DNA of 64,000 nt from Ammoniphilus sp. YIM 78166 (GTDB lineage: Bacteria > Bacillota > Bacilli > Aneurinibacillales > RAOX-1). Of this stretch, positions 33,952 to 42,533 are shown in pieces (position 1 is the first letter of the stretch; every line of letters begins with the position of its first letter). The stretch is taken from contig NZ_SDLR01000004.1 of NCBI RefSeq assembly GCF_004522215.1, forward strand, positions 682,001 to 746,000. Direction: 5' to 3'. The translations under genes and the position numbers were made by a program. Under the pieces are notes generated by a model. It searched no databases. It saw nothing but the letters and a program-made list of their open reading frames with translations, and was not told where the DNA came from.

Positions 33952-34743
33952 TTATATTAGCAAACGAAAAGCAACGAGAATAAGGGAGGTTCCTAAGACG
34001 TACATGAGAGCCCTAGAAGGGAGTTTTGACGCGATCTTTGCTCCTAATTGACCACCGATAAAAGCCCCGGGCGCTAAGAATAATACATAGCTCCAATCGA
34101 TATGGCCCATCACCCCATGGGCAATCGTACCACTGATGGAAGAAACGAAGATCGTAAGCATGGAGGTAGCGGCCGCAATATGAGGTGGAAAGTGCAACAG
34201 GATCGTCATGGTGGGAACCATAATGGATCCTCCTCCCACGCCTAAGAACGAAGAAAGGAATCCCGTAGCAAAACTAATCGTCAGTCCTAATCCTTGATGA
34301 TAGGAGTATGAAAACGACATTCCGCTCTGATCCTCGAACTCACGGCTTACCGATGGGCGAAGAGGCAAGTCTATAGGGTTGCTTGGCTTAAATAAAATAA
34401 GCAAGGATACACAGAGCAGAAACAAGCCAAAGGCAAAATGAAAGACCTCTCCTGTGAGAATGAATTTGGACAATATAGCTCCAATAATGGATCCAGGTAC
34501 CATCGCAAGCGCGAAGGCGATCCCGCTTTTGACATCAATTCGTTTTTGGCGCAGATAGGCATAGGTGCTAGAAAGTGAATTGATGAGCAAGACAGCCATG
34601 GAAGTTCCCACAATCAGTTGAGGATTTAAAGGGAAAAAGAATAACAGGAAAGGAATGATAATAAATCCGCCGCCCAAGCCGACGAGGGAACCAGCCAGTC
34701 CGGCGAAGGTACCAATGAGTACCAGCAATAAGTAATCCAGCAT
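33952..34743 (-). CDS. TauE/SafE-family membrane permease
   Basis: 263 residues in about eight helices. The two inverted-repeat hallmarks are present: GLAGSLVGLGGGFIIIPFL near the N-terminus and GFLSSFLGVGGGSIMVPTM in the middle. The family exports sulfite, sulfoacetate or other organosulfonates and some members take up small acids, so the substrate is uncertain. It starts 7 bp after a tiny zinc-ribbon gene, probably one transcript. Confidence 0.9.
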   Translation of the reverse strand: MLDYLLLVLIGTFAGLAGSLVGLGGGFIIIPFLLFFFPLNPQLIVGTSMAVLLINSLSSTYAYLRQKRIDVKSGIAFALAMVPGSIIGAILSKFILTGEVFHFAFGLFLLCVSLLILFKPSNPIDLPLRPSVSREFEDQSGMSFSYSYHQGLGLTISFATGFLSSFLGVGGGSIMVPTMTILLHFPPHIAAATSMLTIFVSSISGTIAHGVMGHIDWSYVLFLAPGAFIGGQLGAKIASKLPSRALMYVLGTSLILVAFRLLI

Positions 34744-34750
34744 TAGAAAT

Positions 34751-34915
34751 CTATCCTTCGTAGGTGAGATTGTCTTGATCTTCTTCTAGTGATTCAAACC
34801 GGTCGCAATTTCTTTTGTCTTGAATACAGGAGGAGCAAATATAGTTTCCATAAAAAGAAACAAAAACATACGGAGTGTGTCCTCCACAAAATTCGCAACG
34901 ATACAGATAATACAT
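34751..34915 (-). CDS. Small zinc-ribbon-like protein
   Basis: 54 residues, too short for most gene callers. MYYLYRCEFCGGHTPYVF then YICSSC..DKRNC gives two CxxC pairs plus an extra Cys, a likely zinc knuckle, and a Glu/Asp-rich tail. No family recognised. The stop lies 7 bp before the TauE/SafE start, so the two are probably co-transcribed. The ribosome site (GGGGTCC) is mediocre. Confidence 0.65.
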   Translation of the reverse strand: MYYLYRCEFCGGHTPYVFVSFYGNYICSSCIQDKRNCDRFESLEEDQDNLTYEG

Positions 34916-35071
34916 AAAAGGACCCCGAATCTTTATTTGTTAAATTCTCATTCTATCATTCTAATTCAATCCCTGTACCTGCTCAACTGTTTGTTTTTTT
35001 GCATACGCTCACATCTTCTAACATGACAGAATAAATTAATAGAAAGAGATGTTCAGAGAGGAGGATCATCA

Positions 35072-35386
35072 ATGAGTGAACACCATCTGAACAACGTCAA
35101 AAAGGTCATCTATATTTGCGAGATGTACAGGGATAAGCGATTTTATTACCGTCAAGAATATTTAACAAAGCTGGGTCGTTGGGGGGAGCCAAAGCCTATT
35201 TCGGAAGACACTTTCCTTAAGCGGCAAGATGATGGATATCCGGTTGTATATAAGAAAATCGACAAGCTGCCGGCATTCATTTTGGAGCAACTGAAGGATT
35301 TGGATTCGCTAATTGATCTTGCTCTGGACACGAGGGATAAAGACTGGTTTGACGAATTGGTGAGCAAAAGAAAAGAAATTTTTTAG
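35072..35386 (+). CDS. IDEAL-domain protein
   Basis: 104 residues with GAGAGGAGG ahead of the ATG. The C-terminal LIDLALDTRDKDWFDELVSKRKE fits the IDEAL domain found in small Bacillales proteins (pattern ID.AL..RD...F..L). The N-terminal 60 residues contain KKVIYICEMYRDKRFYYRQEY, which I do not recognise. Function is unknown for most members; some are linked to protein-protein contacts in competence or stress. Monocistronic between two membrane-protein units. Confidence 0.7.
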   Translation: MSEHHLNNVKKVIYICEMYRDKRFYYRQEYLTKLGRWGEPKPISEDTFLKRQDDGYPVVYKKIDKLPAFILEQLKDLDSLIDLALDTRDKDWFDELVSKRKEIF

Positions 35387-35452
35387 TCTTCTTGATGAGG
35401 CGGAGTACGCCTTATCTTTTTGCCTAAATACATAATGGTGTAAGGAAGGAAA

Positions 35453-35932
35453 ATGGGCATGGAATGGGTCATTCAATGGTTATTTTTACTTTTATCCCTG
35501 GGGGTGTTTTTGTACTGGATTAAGCACCCGCCTTTTCGGGATTGGGCTTTAGTGTTCTTCTCCACTGGCTATTTTTCCATTTTTATTGCCGTTATATTTG
35601 TGGAAGAAAAGTCGTTTGCTTTTCCTGTTCGCTTTTTGCCAGAGTACTTCTCCACCAACGTTCTATATGAGTTCGTCTTTTTTCCGATCATCTGTGTTTT
35701 GTACAATTACACGACGTTTGGATCTACGATAGAAAGGGCGATGGGACAAGCGGTCCTGTACAGTTTGCTGCTTACTGCAGCAGAGTTTTGGTTTTTGAAA
35801 CGGACAGAGCTCATTGTCTACCATCGCTGGAATCTCATGCATACGTTTATCAGCATTATTATTTTTCTTATTTTCACCCGTTATGTATTGAAATGGTTAG
35901 GAGAGCCTGACCCTAAAAAGATGCGTTCTTAA
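35453..35932 (+). CDS. Small multi-spanning membrane protein (CBO0543-like)
   Basis: 159 residues in four or five helices with RDWALVFF and HRWNLMHTFISIIIF. The pattern and length fit the CBO0543 family, common in spore formers, with no known function. AAGGAAGG precedes the ATG at 35453; a second ATG 6 bp later is also possible. Confidence 0.75.
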   Translation: MGMEWVIQWLFLLLSLGVFLYWIKHPPFRDWALVFFSTGYFSIFIAVIFVEEKSFAFPVRFLPEYFSTNVLYEFVFFPIICVLYNYTTFGSTIERAMGQAVLYSLLLTAAEFWFLKRTELIVYHRWNLMHTFISIIIFLIFTRYVLKWLGEPDPKKMRS

Positions 35933-35952
35933 GGTTGGCTGCCACCTTACGA

Positions 35953-36111
35953 TTAATTCAAGACCACTAGGATTCCGGTTACGATGAGAATAGTCACACA
36001 GGAACCAATCACCGCTGCTATGGCGTTTTTCTCAGCGGCTGATAAACGGATGACTTCGTGGGGATGTCTCTTCTTTTGAACCAATTTGTAGACGCCTGTA
36101 ATAAATGACAT
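35953..36111 (-). CDS. Small single-pass membrane protein
   Basis: 52 residues. Basic N-terminal half (VQKKRHPHEVIRL) then one membrane helix (about 30-51) ending at the C-terminus. AAGGAGG lies 10 nt before the ATG, which is why I accept it as a gene. No family recognised. It stands between two membrane or anchored protein genes. Confidence 0.6.
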   Translation of the reverse strand: MSFITGVYKLVQKKRHPHEVIRLSAAEKNAIAAVIGSCVTILIVTGILVVLN

Positions 36112-36198
36112 CGAACTTCTTCCTCCTTAGGGGTAAGCCCCTATAGTTTTGCGTCGTACGGTTTGTCGTATTAAGTCGAATTATATCAAAATCTAGAC

Positions 36199-36228
36199 AA
36201 AAATAAAGCAGCCAAGAAGGCTGCTTTA
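36199..36228 (-). terminator. Terminator of the anchored protein gene
   Basis: TAAAGCAGCC-AAGAA-GGCTGCTTTA, perfect 10-bp stem. On the minus strand it is followed by TTTTT. It overlaps the stop codon. Confidence 0.85.
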
Positions 36229-36870
36229 TAACTTTTCCGTAAACTTTTGCATCAGGGCCGACCGTTGTGTTTTTTTCCTCGCTTTATACTCGTTTTCTAC
36301 TTGCTTTACGATGTCCGTAGGATGTCCCGAAGCAAGAAGCTCCTGCTCCATTTTCCCAAGTAGCTGATAAAACTGTTTGTCCGCGTGGGATTCCATTTGG
36401 TTCACTTTCGATAGATAGGCAGAAGCAAGACCAAAGGCAGACTGATCCGAGGCTCCACTTTTGACCGCTTGATAGTCCTGTTTCGCTTGCTGAATTAAAC
36501 CCTTTAGCTTTCCTTGGTACGATCTCTCTAGTGTCTGAAATTTTTGTTTGTATTTATCGACGATAGTAGTCACTGCTGGCCGCTCTTCTTGGGGTTTAGG
36601 TTGTTGTGGTTCTGAAGGTATCGGAGAGGAATCCTTGGGAACCTCTGGTTTAGAATCCATCTCTTCGGTCTGAGTTCCTTCAATTTCTACCTCGGCTGGA
36701 ATCTCCGGGTTATCCAACCAATCCAAATTGGCATTGTCTTCGGAAAATACTAAGGGTTGCTCTGGGGGGGGCGTCTCTTGTGGCTTTTTTACAGGAGATA
36801 GGAATGAATAAGAAACCACAGCCAGGAGCAGAAACGCTGTGCTGGCCAGAAGCCATTTGCTTTTTATCAC
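36226..36870 (-). CDS. Membrane-anchored extracytoplasmic protein of unknown function
   Basis: 214 residues. Uncleaved signal or anchor helix (about 5-24), a long Pro/Glu/Gln-rich stretch (about 28-105), and a helical C-terminal domain (106-214; DKYKQKFQTLERSYQGKLKGLI...LMQKF) that could form a coiled coil. The design resembles the 12708 protein (anchor, disordered spacer, helical domain) without evident sequence identity. No family recognised. Confidence 0.7.
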   Translation of the reverse strand: MIKSKWLLASTAFLLLAVVSYSFLSPVKKPQETPPPEQPLVFSEDNANLDWLDNPEIPAEVEIEGTQTEEMDSKPEVPKDSSPIPSEPQQPKPQEERPAVTTIVDKYKQKFQTLERSYQGKLKGLIQQAKQDYQAVKSGASDQSAFGLASAYLSKVNQMESHADKQFYQLLGKMEQELLASGHPTDIVKQVENEYKARKKTQRSALMQKFTEKL

Positions 36871-36968
36871 AACTCTACAACCTTTCTTAATTAAGGGTTT
36901 ATCCCACTATTTTAACACATTGTGAGAAAATAAAATAAAGTTTACCAATAAATAATTCAATTAAACAG

Positions 36969-36997
36969 TTGCATAAATATTTATTCCCTGTTACTAT
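36969..36997 (+). promoter_or_regulatory. SigA-type promoter of the amino-acid ABC operon
   Basis: TTGCAT, 17-nt spacer, TACTAT, about 70 bp before the binding-protein gene. Confidence 0.5.
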
Positions 36998-37064
36998 CAA
37001 AAAAGTGAATTGTATTCGACATTATTCGATAAGAATTATCAGAAAAATAAGGGGGTTAAACTAA

Positions 37065-37865
37065 ATGAAAAAGTTCTCTGTATTGGGCATTATATGTGCA
37101 CTTGCACTAACTATAACGGCTTGTGGAGGCGGTAGCCAACCGGCGGAAACCGGAGCACAACCAGCAAAGAAAATTATAGTAGGTACGAATGCGGCTTTTG
37201 CTCCATTTGAGTTTATGGATAAAGGACAAATCGTTGGTTTTGATATTGATTTGTTGGCTGAAGTCATGAAAGAAGCCGGACTTGAGCATGAAGTGAAAAA
37301 CATGGGATGGGATCCTATGCTTGCTGCTGTTCAAGGGAAGGAAGTAGACATGGCGATCGCTGCGGTTACCATTAATGAAAAGCGTAAGGAAACCTATGAT
37401 TTCTCCAGCCCATACTTTGAATCTACCCATATGATTCTTGTTCCTGAGGGTAGCACGATTGCGAATGCCAACGATCTATTAGATAAGAAGATTGGGGTTC
37501 AGAACGGCACGACAGGACAAGCAGCTGTAGAAGGTCTGATTGGAGCGGAAAATCCAAACATCAAAAAGTTCGAAGATAACGTGGTAGCGATAATGGAACT
37601 TTTGAATGGTGGAGTAGAAGCAGTGGTTACAGATAATACTGTAGTTAATGAATACTTGAAGAACAATCCAAACCAGAAGGTTAAAGGGATTGAAGATACG
37701 CAAGTCTTTGAATCTGAGTTCTATGGCATGTTGTTCCCCAAAGACAGTGAGTTAAGGGCGCAAATGGATGCAGGATTACAAAAAGTGATCGAAAGCGGGA
37801 AATATACGGAAATCTACAAAAAGTGGTTTGGAGTCGAGCCTAATGTAGAGGCATTAAAGCAATAA
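37065..37865 (+). CDS. Polar amino-acid ABC transporter binding lipoprotein (GlnH-like)
   Basis: 266 residues. Lipobox ITAC-GGG, then a type II binding fold of family 3: GTNAAFAPFEFMDKG.IVGFDIDLL, DMAIAAVTINEKRKETYDFS, and IGVQNGTTGQ. These receptors bind glutamine, glutamate, arginine, histidine or cystine; the exact ligand is not readable here. AAGGGGG precedes the ATG. A hairpin and 67 bp separate it from the permease gene. Confidence 0.92.
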   Translation: MKKFSVLGIICALALTITACGGGSQPAETGAQPAKKIIVGTNAAFAPFEFMDKGQIVGFDIDLLAEVMKEAGLEHEVKNMGWDPMLAAVQGKEVDMAIAAVTINEKRKETYDFSSPYFESTHMILVPEGSTIANANDLLDKKIGVQNGTTGQAAVEGLIGAENPNIKKFEDNVVAIMELLNGGVEAVVTDNTVVNEYLKNNPNQKVKGIEDTQVFESEFYGMLFPKDSELRAQMDAGLQKVIESGKYTEIYKKWFGVEPNVEALKQ

Positions 37866-37877
37866 TAGGAAAAAGAG

Positions 37878-37909
37878 TTGCGTAACGGGCATCAATGTCC
37901 GTTGCGCAA
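37878..37909 (+). other. Intercistronic hairpin after the amino-acid binding-protein gene
   Basis: TTGCGTAACGG (37878-37888) pairs with CCGTTGCGCAA (37899-37909) with one mismatch, followed by only TTTT. It is probably a partial terminator or mRNA stabiliser favouring expression of the binding protein. Confidence 0.6.
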
Positions 37910-37932
37910 TTTTACATAGAGGAGTGATTTAG

Positions 37933-38589
37933 GTGGATTTTCGTTTTGATATCGTCGTCGAATATGCTCCTTTTTTCTTAAAGGGAATCATGTGGACGAT
38001 CGGCTTATCGCTCATTGCGATTGTAGTCGGTTCTATACTTGGACTTGCGATTGGTCTAGGAAAGATGTCGCTCAACAAGTGGATCCGAATGCCGTTTGAA
38101 TGGTATATCAATTTTTTTCGAGGAACACCGCTTTTTGTGCAAATCCTCTTGATTCACTTTGGTTTAATTCCCTTATTCACCACACAACCTAACCCCATTG
38201 TTTCTGCTGCCGTTTCTCTTTCTTTAAATGCTGCAGCGTATATCGCGGAGATATTCCGCGCAGGAATTCAATCCATCGATAAAGGTCAGATGGAAGCGGC
38301 ACGCTCCTTAGGTATGACTCATGCACAAGCCATGTGGAATATTATTTTACCGCAAGCTCTCAAACGGATGATTCCACCATTTGGGAATGAATTTATTGTG
38401 TTAATTAAAGACTCGTCGCTGGCTGCCGTTATTGCCGCACCAGAGCTGATGTACTGGGGCCGGGCGGCACAAGGACAATACTACCGAGTATGGGAACCTT
38501 ATTTAACCGTTGCTGTTCTCTACCTTGTACTGACACTTTCTCTTAGTAAGCTGCTCAATTACTTAGAAAAGAGGTACTCGACGCAATGA
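37933..38589 (+). CDS. Polar amino-acid ABC transporter permease
   Basis: 218 residues, the normal length for GlnP/HisM-type subunits. GTG start after GGAGTGATT. Five or so helices with [13 protein letters not shown]-like ([17 protein letters not shown]) and the EAA loop ([33 protein letters not shown]). It overlaps the ATPase gene by 4 bp (ATGA). It acts as a homodimer with the ATPase encoded next. Confidence 0.94.
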   Translation: MDFRFDIVVEYAPFFLKGIMWTIGLSLIAIVVGSILGLAIGLGKMSLNKWIRMPFEWYINFFRGTPLFVQILLIHFGLIPLFTTQPNPIVSAAVSLSLNAAAYIAEIFRAGIQSIDKGQMEAARSLGMTHAQAMWNIILPQALKRMIPPFGNEFIVLIKDSSLAAVIAAPELMYWGRAAQGQYYRVWEPYLTVAVLYLVLTLSLSKLLNYLEKRYSTQ

Positions 38590-39308
38590 TCGAAGTGAGA
38601 AACCTGAAAAAGTCGTTTGGTCAACTTGAGGTGCTAAAAAACATCAACGCACATGTTAAAGAAAAAGAAGTCGTGGTGGTGATTGGTCCCTCTGGTTCGG
38701 GAAAATCTACGTTTCTCCGTTGCTTGAACCTGCTAGAAGAGGTTACGGGTGGAGAGGTGTTAATCGATGGGGTTGACTTAACCGATAAAAACACGGATAT
38801 CAATAAAGTGCGTACGGAAGTAGGGATGGTGTTTCAGCGCTTTAACCTCTTCCCTCATATGACCGTGCTGGACAACATTACGCTTTCTCCTATAAAGGTT
38901 CGTAAATGGCCGGCGGACAAAGCAAAGAAGAAAGCGATGGAGCTTCTGGAGAAGGTCGGGTTGAGGGATAAGGCCCATGTTTATCCTGATTCCTTATCCG
39001 GTGGACAGGCTCAGCGTGTCGCGATTGCGCGCGCGTTGGCGATGGAACCGAAGATCATGCTGTTTGATGAGCCGACCTCCGCGCTCGATCCGGAAATGGT
39101 AGGCGAGGTACTTGCGGTAATGAAGCAATTGGCTCAGGAAGGCATGACGATGGTCGTGGTCACGCATGAAATGGGATTTGCCCGAGAAGTAGGCGATCGC
39201 GTGATTTTCATGGACGGGGGCTATATTGTGGAAGAAGCCGAGCCGAAGGAAATCTTCGATAACCCTAAGCATGAACGGACGAAAGCTTTTTTGTCCAAAG
39301 TTCTATAA
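38586..39308 (+). CDS. Polar amino-acid ABC transporter ATPase (GlnQ-like)
   Basis: 240 residues. Walker [10 protein letters not shown], the Q-loop [17 protein letters not shown] typical of the polar amino-acid class, signature [16 protein letters not shown], Walker [14 protein letters not shown] and switch TH in VVTHEMGFA. It is coupled to the permease gene through an ATGA overlap and is the last gene of the operon. Confidence 0.95.
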   Translation: MIEVRNLKKSFGQLEVLKNINAHVKEKEVVVVIGPSGSGKSTFLRCLNLLEEVTGGEVLIDGVDLTDKNTDINKVRTEVGMVFQRFNLFPHMTVLDNITLSPIKVRKWPADKAKKKAMELLEKVGLRDKAHVYPDSLSGGQAQRVAIARALAMEPKIMLFDEPTSALDPEMVGEVLAVMKQLAQEGMTMVVVTHEMGFAREVGDRVIFMDGGYIVEEAEPKEIFDNPKHERTKAFLSKVL

Positions 39309-39316
39309 GTAAGTGG

Positions 39317-39350
39317 AAGCAGTCTCCTTTGTGGGAGGCTGCTTTTTTTT
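39317..39350 (+). terminator. Terminator of the amino-acid ABC operon
   Basis: AAGCAGTCTCC pairs with GGAGGCTGCTT (one G-T pair) around a 6-nt loop, followed by eight T. Confidence 0.85.
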
Positions 39351-39404
39351 GTACATACGACTGCTTGTTTAGCGATATAAATGAAGCAAGGAGTGATATT
39401 GCCT

Positions 39405-39572
39405 ATGAGCAGGTGGTCGATCGGCATTGTAGGAGCTATTTGTATCCTGATTGGCGTAGAAGTGACGCGTTATGCCATGAGAATCATGGAGAACCGGTTC
39501 TTGGATATTTTCGCCCTTGCGGTGCTGGGCGTGTATATTGTATATATCCTTCGGTTGTTGTGGAGGAAGTAA
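39405..39572 (+). CDS. Small two-helix membrane protein
   Basis: 55 residues from the ATG that follows AAGGAG by 11 nt; the ATG at 39381 has no ribosome site. Two hydrophobic helices (SIGIVGAICILIGVEV and LDIFALAVLGVYIVYILRLLW) joined by RYAMRIMENRF, ending WRK. No family recognised. Confidence 0.55.
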   Translation: MSRWSIGIVGAICILIGVEVTRYAMRIMENRFLDIFALAVLGVYIVYILRLLWRK

Positions 39573-39580
39573 AGGTTGTT

Positions 39581-39920
39581 GGCTCGCCCGAAAAGTGGCG
39601 GGGATCGCCCAAAAGTGGGGTGCAAACGCCCAATGCTAAGTGGGTCGCCCAAAAGGGAAGTCGGCTCGCCCGAAAAGTGTTGGGGATCGCCCAAAAGTAG
39701 GGTGCGAACGCCCAATGTTATGTGGGTCGCCCAAAAGGGAGGTCGGCTCGCCCGAAAAATGGCGGGGATCGCCCAAAAGTGGGGTGCGAACGCCCAATGC
39801 TAAGTGGGTCGCCCGAAAGGGAGGTCGGCTCGCCCGAAAAATGGTGGGGAACGCCCAAAAGTGGGGTGCGAACGCCCTCACTTAGGGAACGACCAAAAGT
39901 GGGAATCGGTCGCCCAATCC
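39581..39920. repeat. 82-bp tandem repeat built from CGCCC subunits of about 21 bp
   Basis: Four near-identical 82-bp units start at 39581, 39663, 39745 and 39827, and the last degenerates near 39920. Inside each unit CGCCC recurs with steps 21, 21, 19, 21 (39585, 39606, 39627, 39646, 39667 and so on), mostly followed by AAAAGTGG or GAAAAGTG. The array fills the 420-bp gap between a membrane-protein gene and the NERD gene. Several frames are open through it, but they only translate the repeat and have no ribosome site. Confidence 0.92.
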
Positions 39921-39993
39921 ACTTGGCCACCATGCAGGAATTCTCCATCATCGTATCGAATGAATCCATTAATACCATAAAAGGAGTGATTCT

Positions 39994-40968
39994 ATGCATG
40001 TTCCAGTGAGAAAAAAATCGCGTAAAATTCTTGCGCTAGAGGCTTTGTTGCGTCGCATTCCTCTCGATCATCCTAAAAGAGAGGAGATTGCAACCTACCG
40101 AGATAACCTGCTAGCAGGCTATCATGGTGAGACGCAAGTAGACTATTATCTTCAACTGCTCCCTGAAAGTAATAGCTACACTCTTTTACAAGCTCTCCGC
40201 CTTCCGCTTCACAATACTACCTTTCAGATTGACACCCTTCTCATTACTCCTACCTTCATGCTTAATATTGAATCGAAAAACATTAGTGGAATTTTGAAGT
40301 TCAGCCAGTCGCCAACACAGTGTACGAGAATCAAGGACGAAAAAGAAACGGGATACATCGACCCTATCGAACAAGCTGATATTCAATGCAGACAACTTCG
40401 ACGTTGGCTCGAGTTTAATAATATCAAACCAGGCCCAATAGAGTTTCTAGTTGCCATCTCCAATCCCTCCACCATAGTACAGTCCTCCACTCCTCAGAGC
40501 AATCTTATTCACGTTGTCCATCTCCCCAAACGAATTCAACTATTGGAAGCTAAGTATAAAGAAAGGTTTATCACGCCTTCCTTTCAAGAAAAGTTAACGG
40601 AGCTTCTCCGGGAAAGACACCAACCGGAACCCTCGACTATGCATGAAAAATATAACATTAGTCCAAATGAAATAATCAAAGGCTTGCAGTGTCCAGTTTG
40701 TAGCCATTTTTCGATGTTAAAGAAACAAAGGGGGTGGCATTGCCTGAAATGCAAGGCTCTCTCAAAGGAAGCTCACGTTCAAGCAATCGAGGACTATTTC
40801 CTTTTATTCAACTCCACTTTAACCAACCAACAATGTCGCGATTTTCTTCTCCTCGATTGCCGCTATAAAGCGAAACGCATTCTAGCCAACATGAACCTCC
40901 CCACCCAAAACAACACCAAAGGCCGCACCTATGCTACTCCCCCACATTTAACAGCTTATAAGCCATAA
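39994..40968 (+). CDS. NERD-domain protein with C-terminal zinc ribbon
   Basis: 324 residues, GGAGTGATT before the ATG. The N-terminal half is a nuclease-related (NERD) domain: YHGETQVDYYL, FQIDTLLITPTFMLNIESKN (Asp and E-x-K as in restriction-like nucleases). Near residue 230 a zinc ribbon CPVCSHFSMLKKQRGWHCLKC follows, then a helical tail. Members are often on plasmids or near DNA-processing genes; activity is mostly unproven. Its 3' end overlaps the PucR gene by 35 bp, tail to tail. Confidence 0.88.
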   Translation: MHVPVRKKSRKILALEALLRRIPLDHPKREEIATYRDNLLAGYHGETQVDYYLQLLPESNSYTLLQALRLPLHNTTFQIDTLLITPTFMLNIESKNISGILKFSQSPTQCTRIKDEKETGYIDPIEQADIQCRQLRRWLEFNNIKPGPIEFLVAISNPSTIVQSSTPQSNLIHVVHLPKRIQLLEAKYKERFITPSFQEKLTELLRERHQPEPSTMHEKYNISPNEIIKGLQCPVCSHFSMLKKQRGWHCLKCKALSKEAHVQAIEDYFLLFNSTLTNQQCRDFLLLDCRYKAKRILANMNLPTQNNTKGRTYATPPHLTAYKP

Positions 40969-42463
40969 TCGCGAGCTGCAGCTTCATTCGATCGTCCGCG
41001 GACTGGAGGTCGAGACCTGTTTTTTTCTCGATCTGATTTAAACGATACTTTAAGGTATGTCGGTGAATATACAACTCGGCTGCGGTGGTATGGATGCTTT
41101 GATTGTTCTGTAAGTAGGTTTCAAGGGTGAGGATCAAGTCCATCGCCTGTCGTTTCATGTACAGTAACTCCCCCAGATGCTTCTCGTAAAATTCCCTAAG
41201 GTCAACACCTAATTCTTTCATTTGAATGAGAAGATGATACATACCCAGATCATCGTAGTGGACAACGGTTTTGGGTTTCAACAGGAGCTTGGCAAAGGTA
41301 ACGGCGTGCTGGGCTTCTTTAGCGCTGTTAGCTAGGAGATGAATGTCCTTGTAAGTTCGTCCGATTCCAATACGAAGGTCTCCTGACGATTTCCACTCCC
41401 GTTCCATTTCCTTGCCCAATTCTATTAAATCATTTCGAGGCGAGCTTTCTGCGACCTCTGTGAGCACGATCAGTCCGTCAAATTTATAACGTACAATAAA
41501 TTGTAGGCCACGTTGACGCATGATGTGCTGGACGAGGGCATAAAGCCGTTCTTCTTCACCAAACTCGACTCGCATATGCATGACCGCTTGGTTAAGTGTG
41601 AGGTCGTAGCCTAGGCGTTTTGCTCGTTCCTTGGCATGGGCTGCACTTTGGAAATTCTGGTTAAGAATCTCGTCCAAGAAGTCACCTTGTAAGCGCAATT
41701 CGGTGTCCTCAACCGCTTTTTGCTTTAAAAACTCAATGGCGTATACGGTTGCAGCGTGCTCGATGGCAATGACATCGAGATCGGTCCAAGCTCCCGTTTC
41801 CTTGACGGCAAGGATGGAACCATAGTTGGTTTCATTGGCGATGATAGGGTAAATCTCCGCGCGTAATCGGGGGTCGGTCACCTGAAGCGTGTCCAAATCA
41901 AGGCCATCGTGAATAACGAGAGTATCAAGGGCGCCGTCCTCTTCGTTTAGCAGCAAAACACTTCCTTTAATCAGTTCGGATAGTGTACGCGTAATTGGCA
42001 TTAAACCTTGATTGCCTAGAACCAGCCGATTAAATTCCTTGTGTATGTTAAGGGAGTACTCATAAAGCTTGAGCTGCTTATTCACGATTTGTTCGAGAAT
42101 CGCGCGAGTCAGGGCGGAGAAATTGATGTCTGTAGGAATTTCGATCATGGGCAAGCTGGCTTCGTTGGCGATCTCAATAAAGCTCGGGGGAATCTCCTGC
42201 AGATAAAAGCCTGTATAGATGGCTACGCCGGACAATCGTTTATTGGCGAGTAAGTACTGAAATTGCTTTCGCTTTTGTTCTTGGTCAAGGAGCCCGAATC
42301 CTGTGGTGATGAGGAATTCTCCTTCCTGAAAACGGCTAATGTCATCGATGACTTCTACGATCGTAACCCATTTGACCTCGTTGTCTAAGCCGTCTTGTCC
42401 GGCAATGAGCCTCGTTTGCGCCATGACGGGGAGACGGAGTGCTTCATGAATGGTAATCCCCAT
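40934..42463 (-). CDS. PucR-family transcriptional regulator
   Basis: 509 residues. N-terminal PucR domain (ITIHEALRLPVMAQTRLIAGQDGLDN; FQEGEFLITTGFGL), a middle GGDEF-fold/CdaR-type region, and the C-terminal PucR helix-turn-helix (SIHTTAAELYIHRHTLKYRLNQIEKKTGLDL). Such proteins respond to nitrogenous metabolites (allantoin, GABA, proline) and control catabolic operons. The aminotransferase/CoA-transferase operon begins about 800 bp away in the opposite direction and is the natural target; homologues commonly flank such operons. The ribosome site is a modest AAAGGAG. Confidence 0.9.
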   Translation of the reverse strand: MGITIHEALRLPVMAQTRLIAGQDGLDNEVKWVTIVEVIDDISRFQEGEFLITTGFGLLDQEQKRKQFQYLLANKRLSGVAIYTGFYLQEIPPSFIEIANEASLPMIEIPTDINFSALTRAILEQIVNKQLKLYEYSLNIHKEFNRLVLGNQGLMPITRTLSELIKGSVLLLNEEDGALDTLVIHDGLDLDTLQVTDPRLRAEIYPIIANETNYGSILAVKETGAWTDLDVIAIEHAATVYAIEFLKQKAVEDTELRLQGDFLDEILNQNFQSAAHAKERAKRLGYDLTLNQAVMHMRVEFGEEERLYALVQHIMRQRGLQFIVRYKFDGLIVLTEVAESSPRNDLIELGKEMEREWKSSGDLRIGIGRTYKDIHLLANSAKEAQHAVTFAKLLLKPKTVVHYDDLGMYHLLIQMKELGVDLREFYEKHLGELLYMKRQAMDLILTLETYLQNNQSIHTTAAELYIHRHTLKYRLNQIEKKTGLDLQSADDRMKLQLAIMAYKLLNVGE

Positions 42464-42533
42464 CTTGACCGCTCCTTTCGGTTCTTTGTAGTAGTTGTAT
42501 CATGAAAGCGCCTCTGGGGACAACGGTTTTTCA

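Noticed and set aside
39581-39920. Possible CRISPR array
   Set aside because: Units follow each other without unique spacers, steps are 19-21 bp, and there are no cas genes.
39576-40009. Several overlapping frames of 75-95 codons on both strands with peptides rich in GRPK and SPEK
   Set aside because: They simply translate the 82-bp tandem repeat, have no ribosome sites and appear in all phases.
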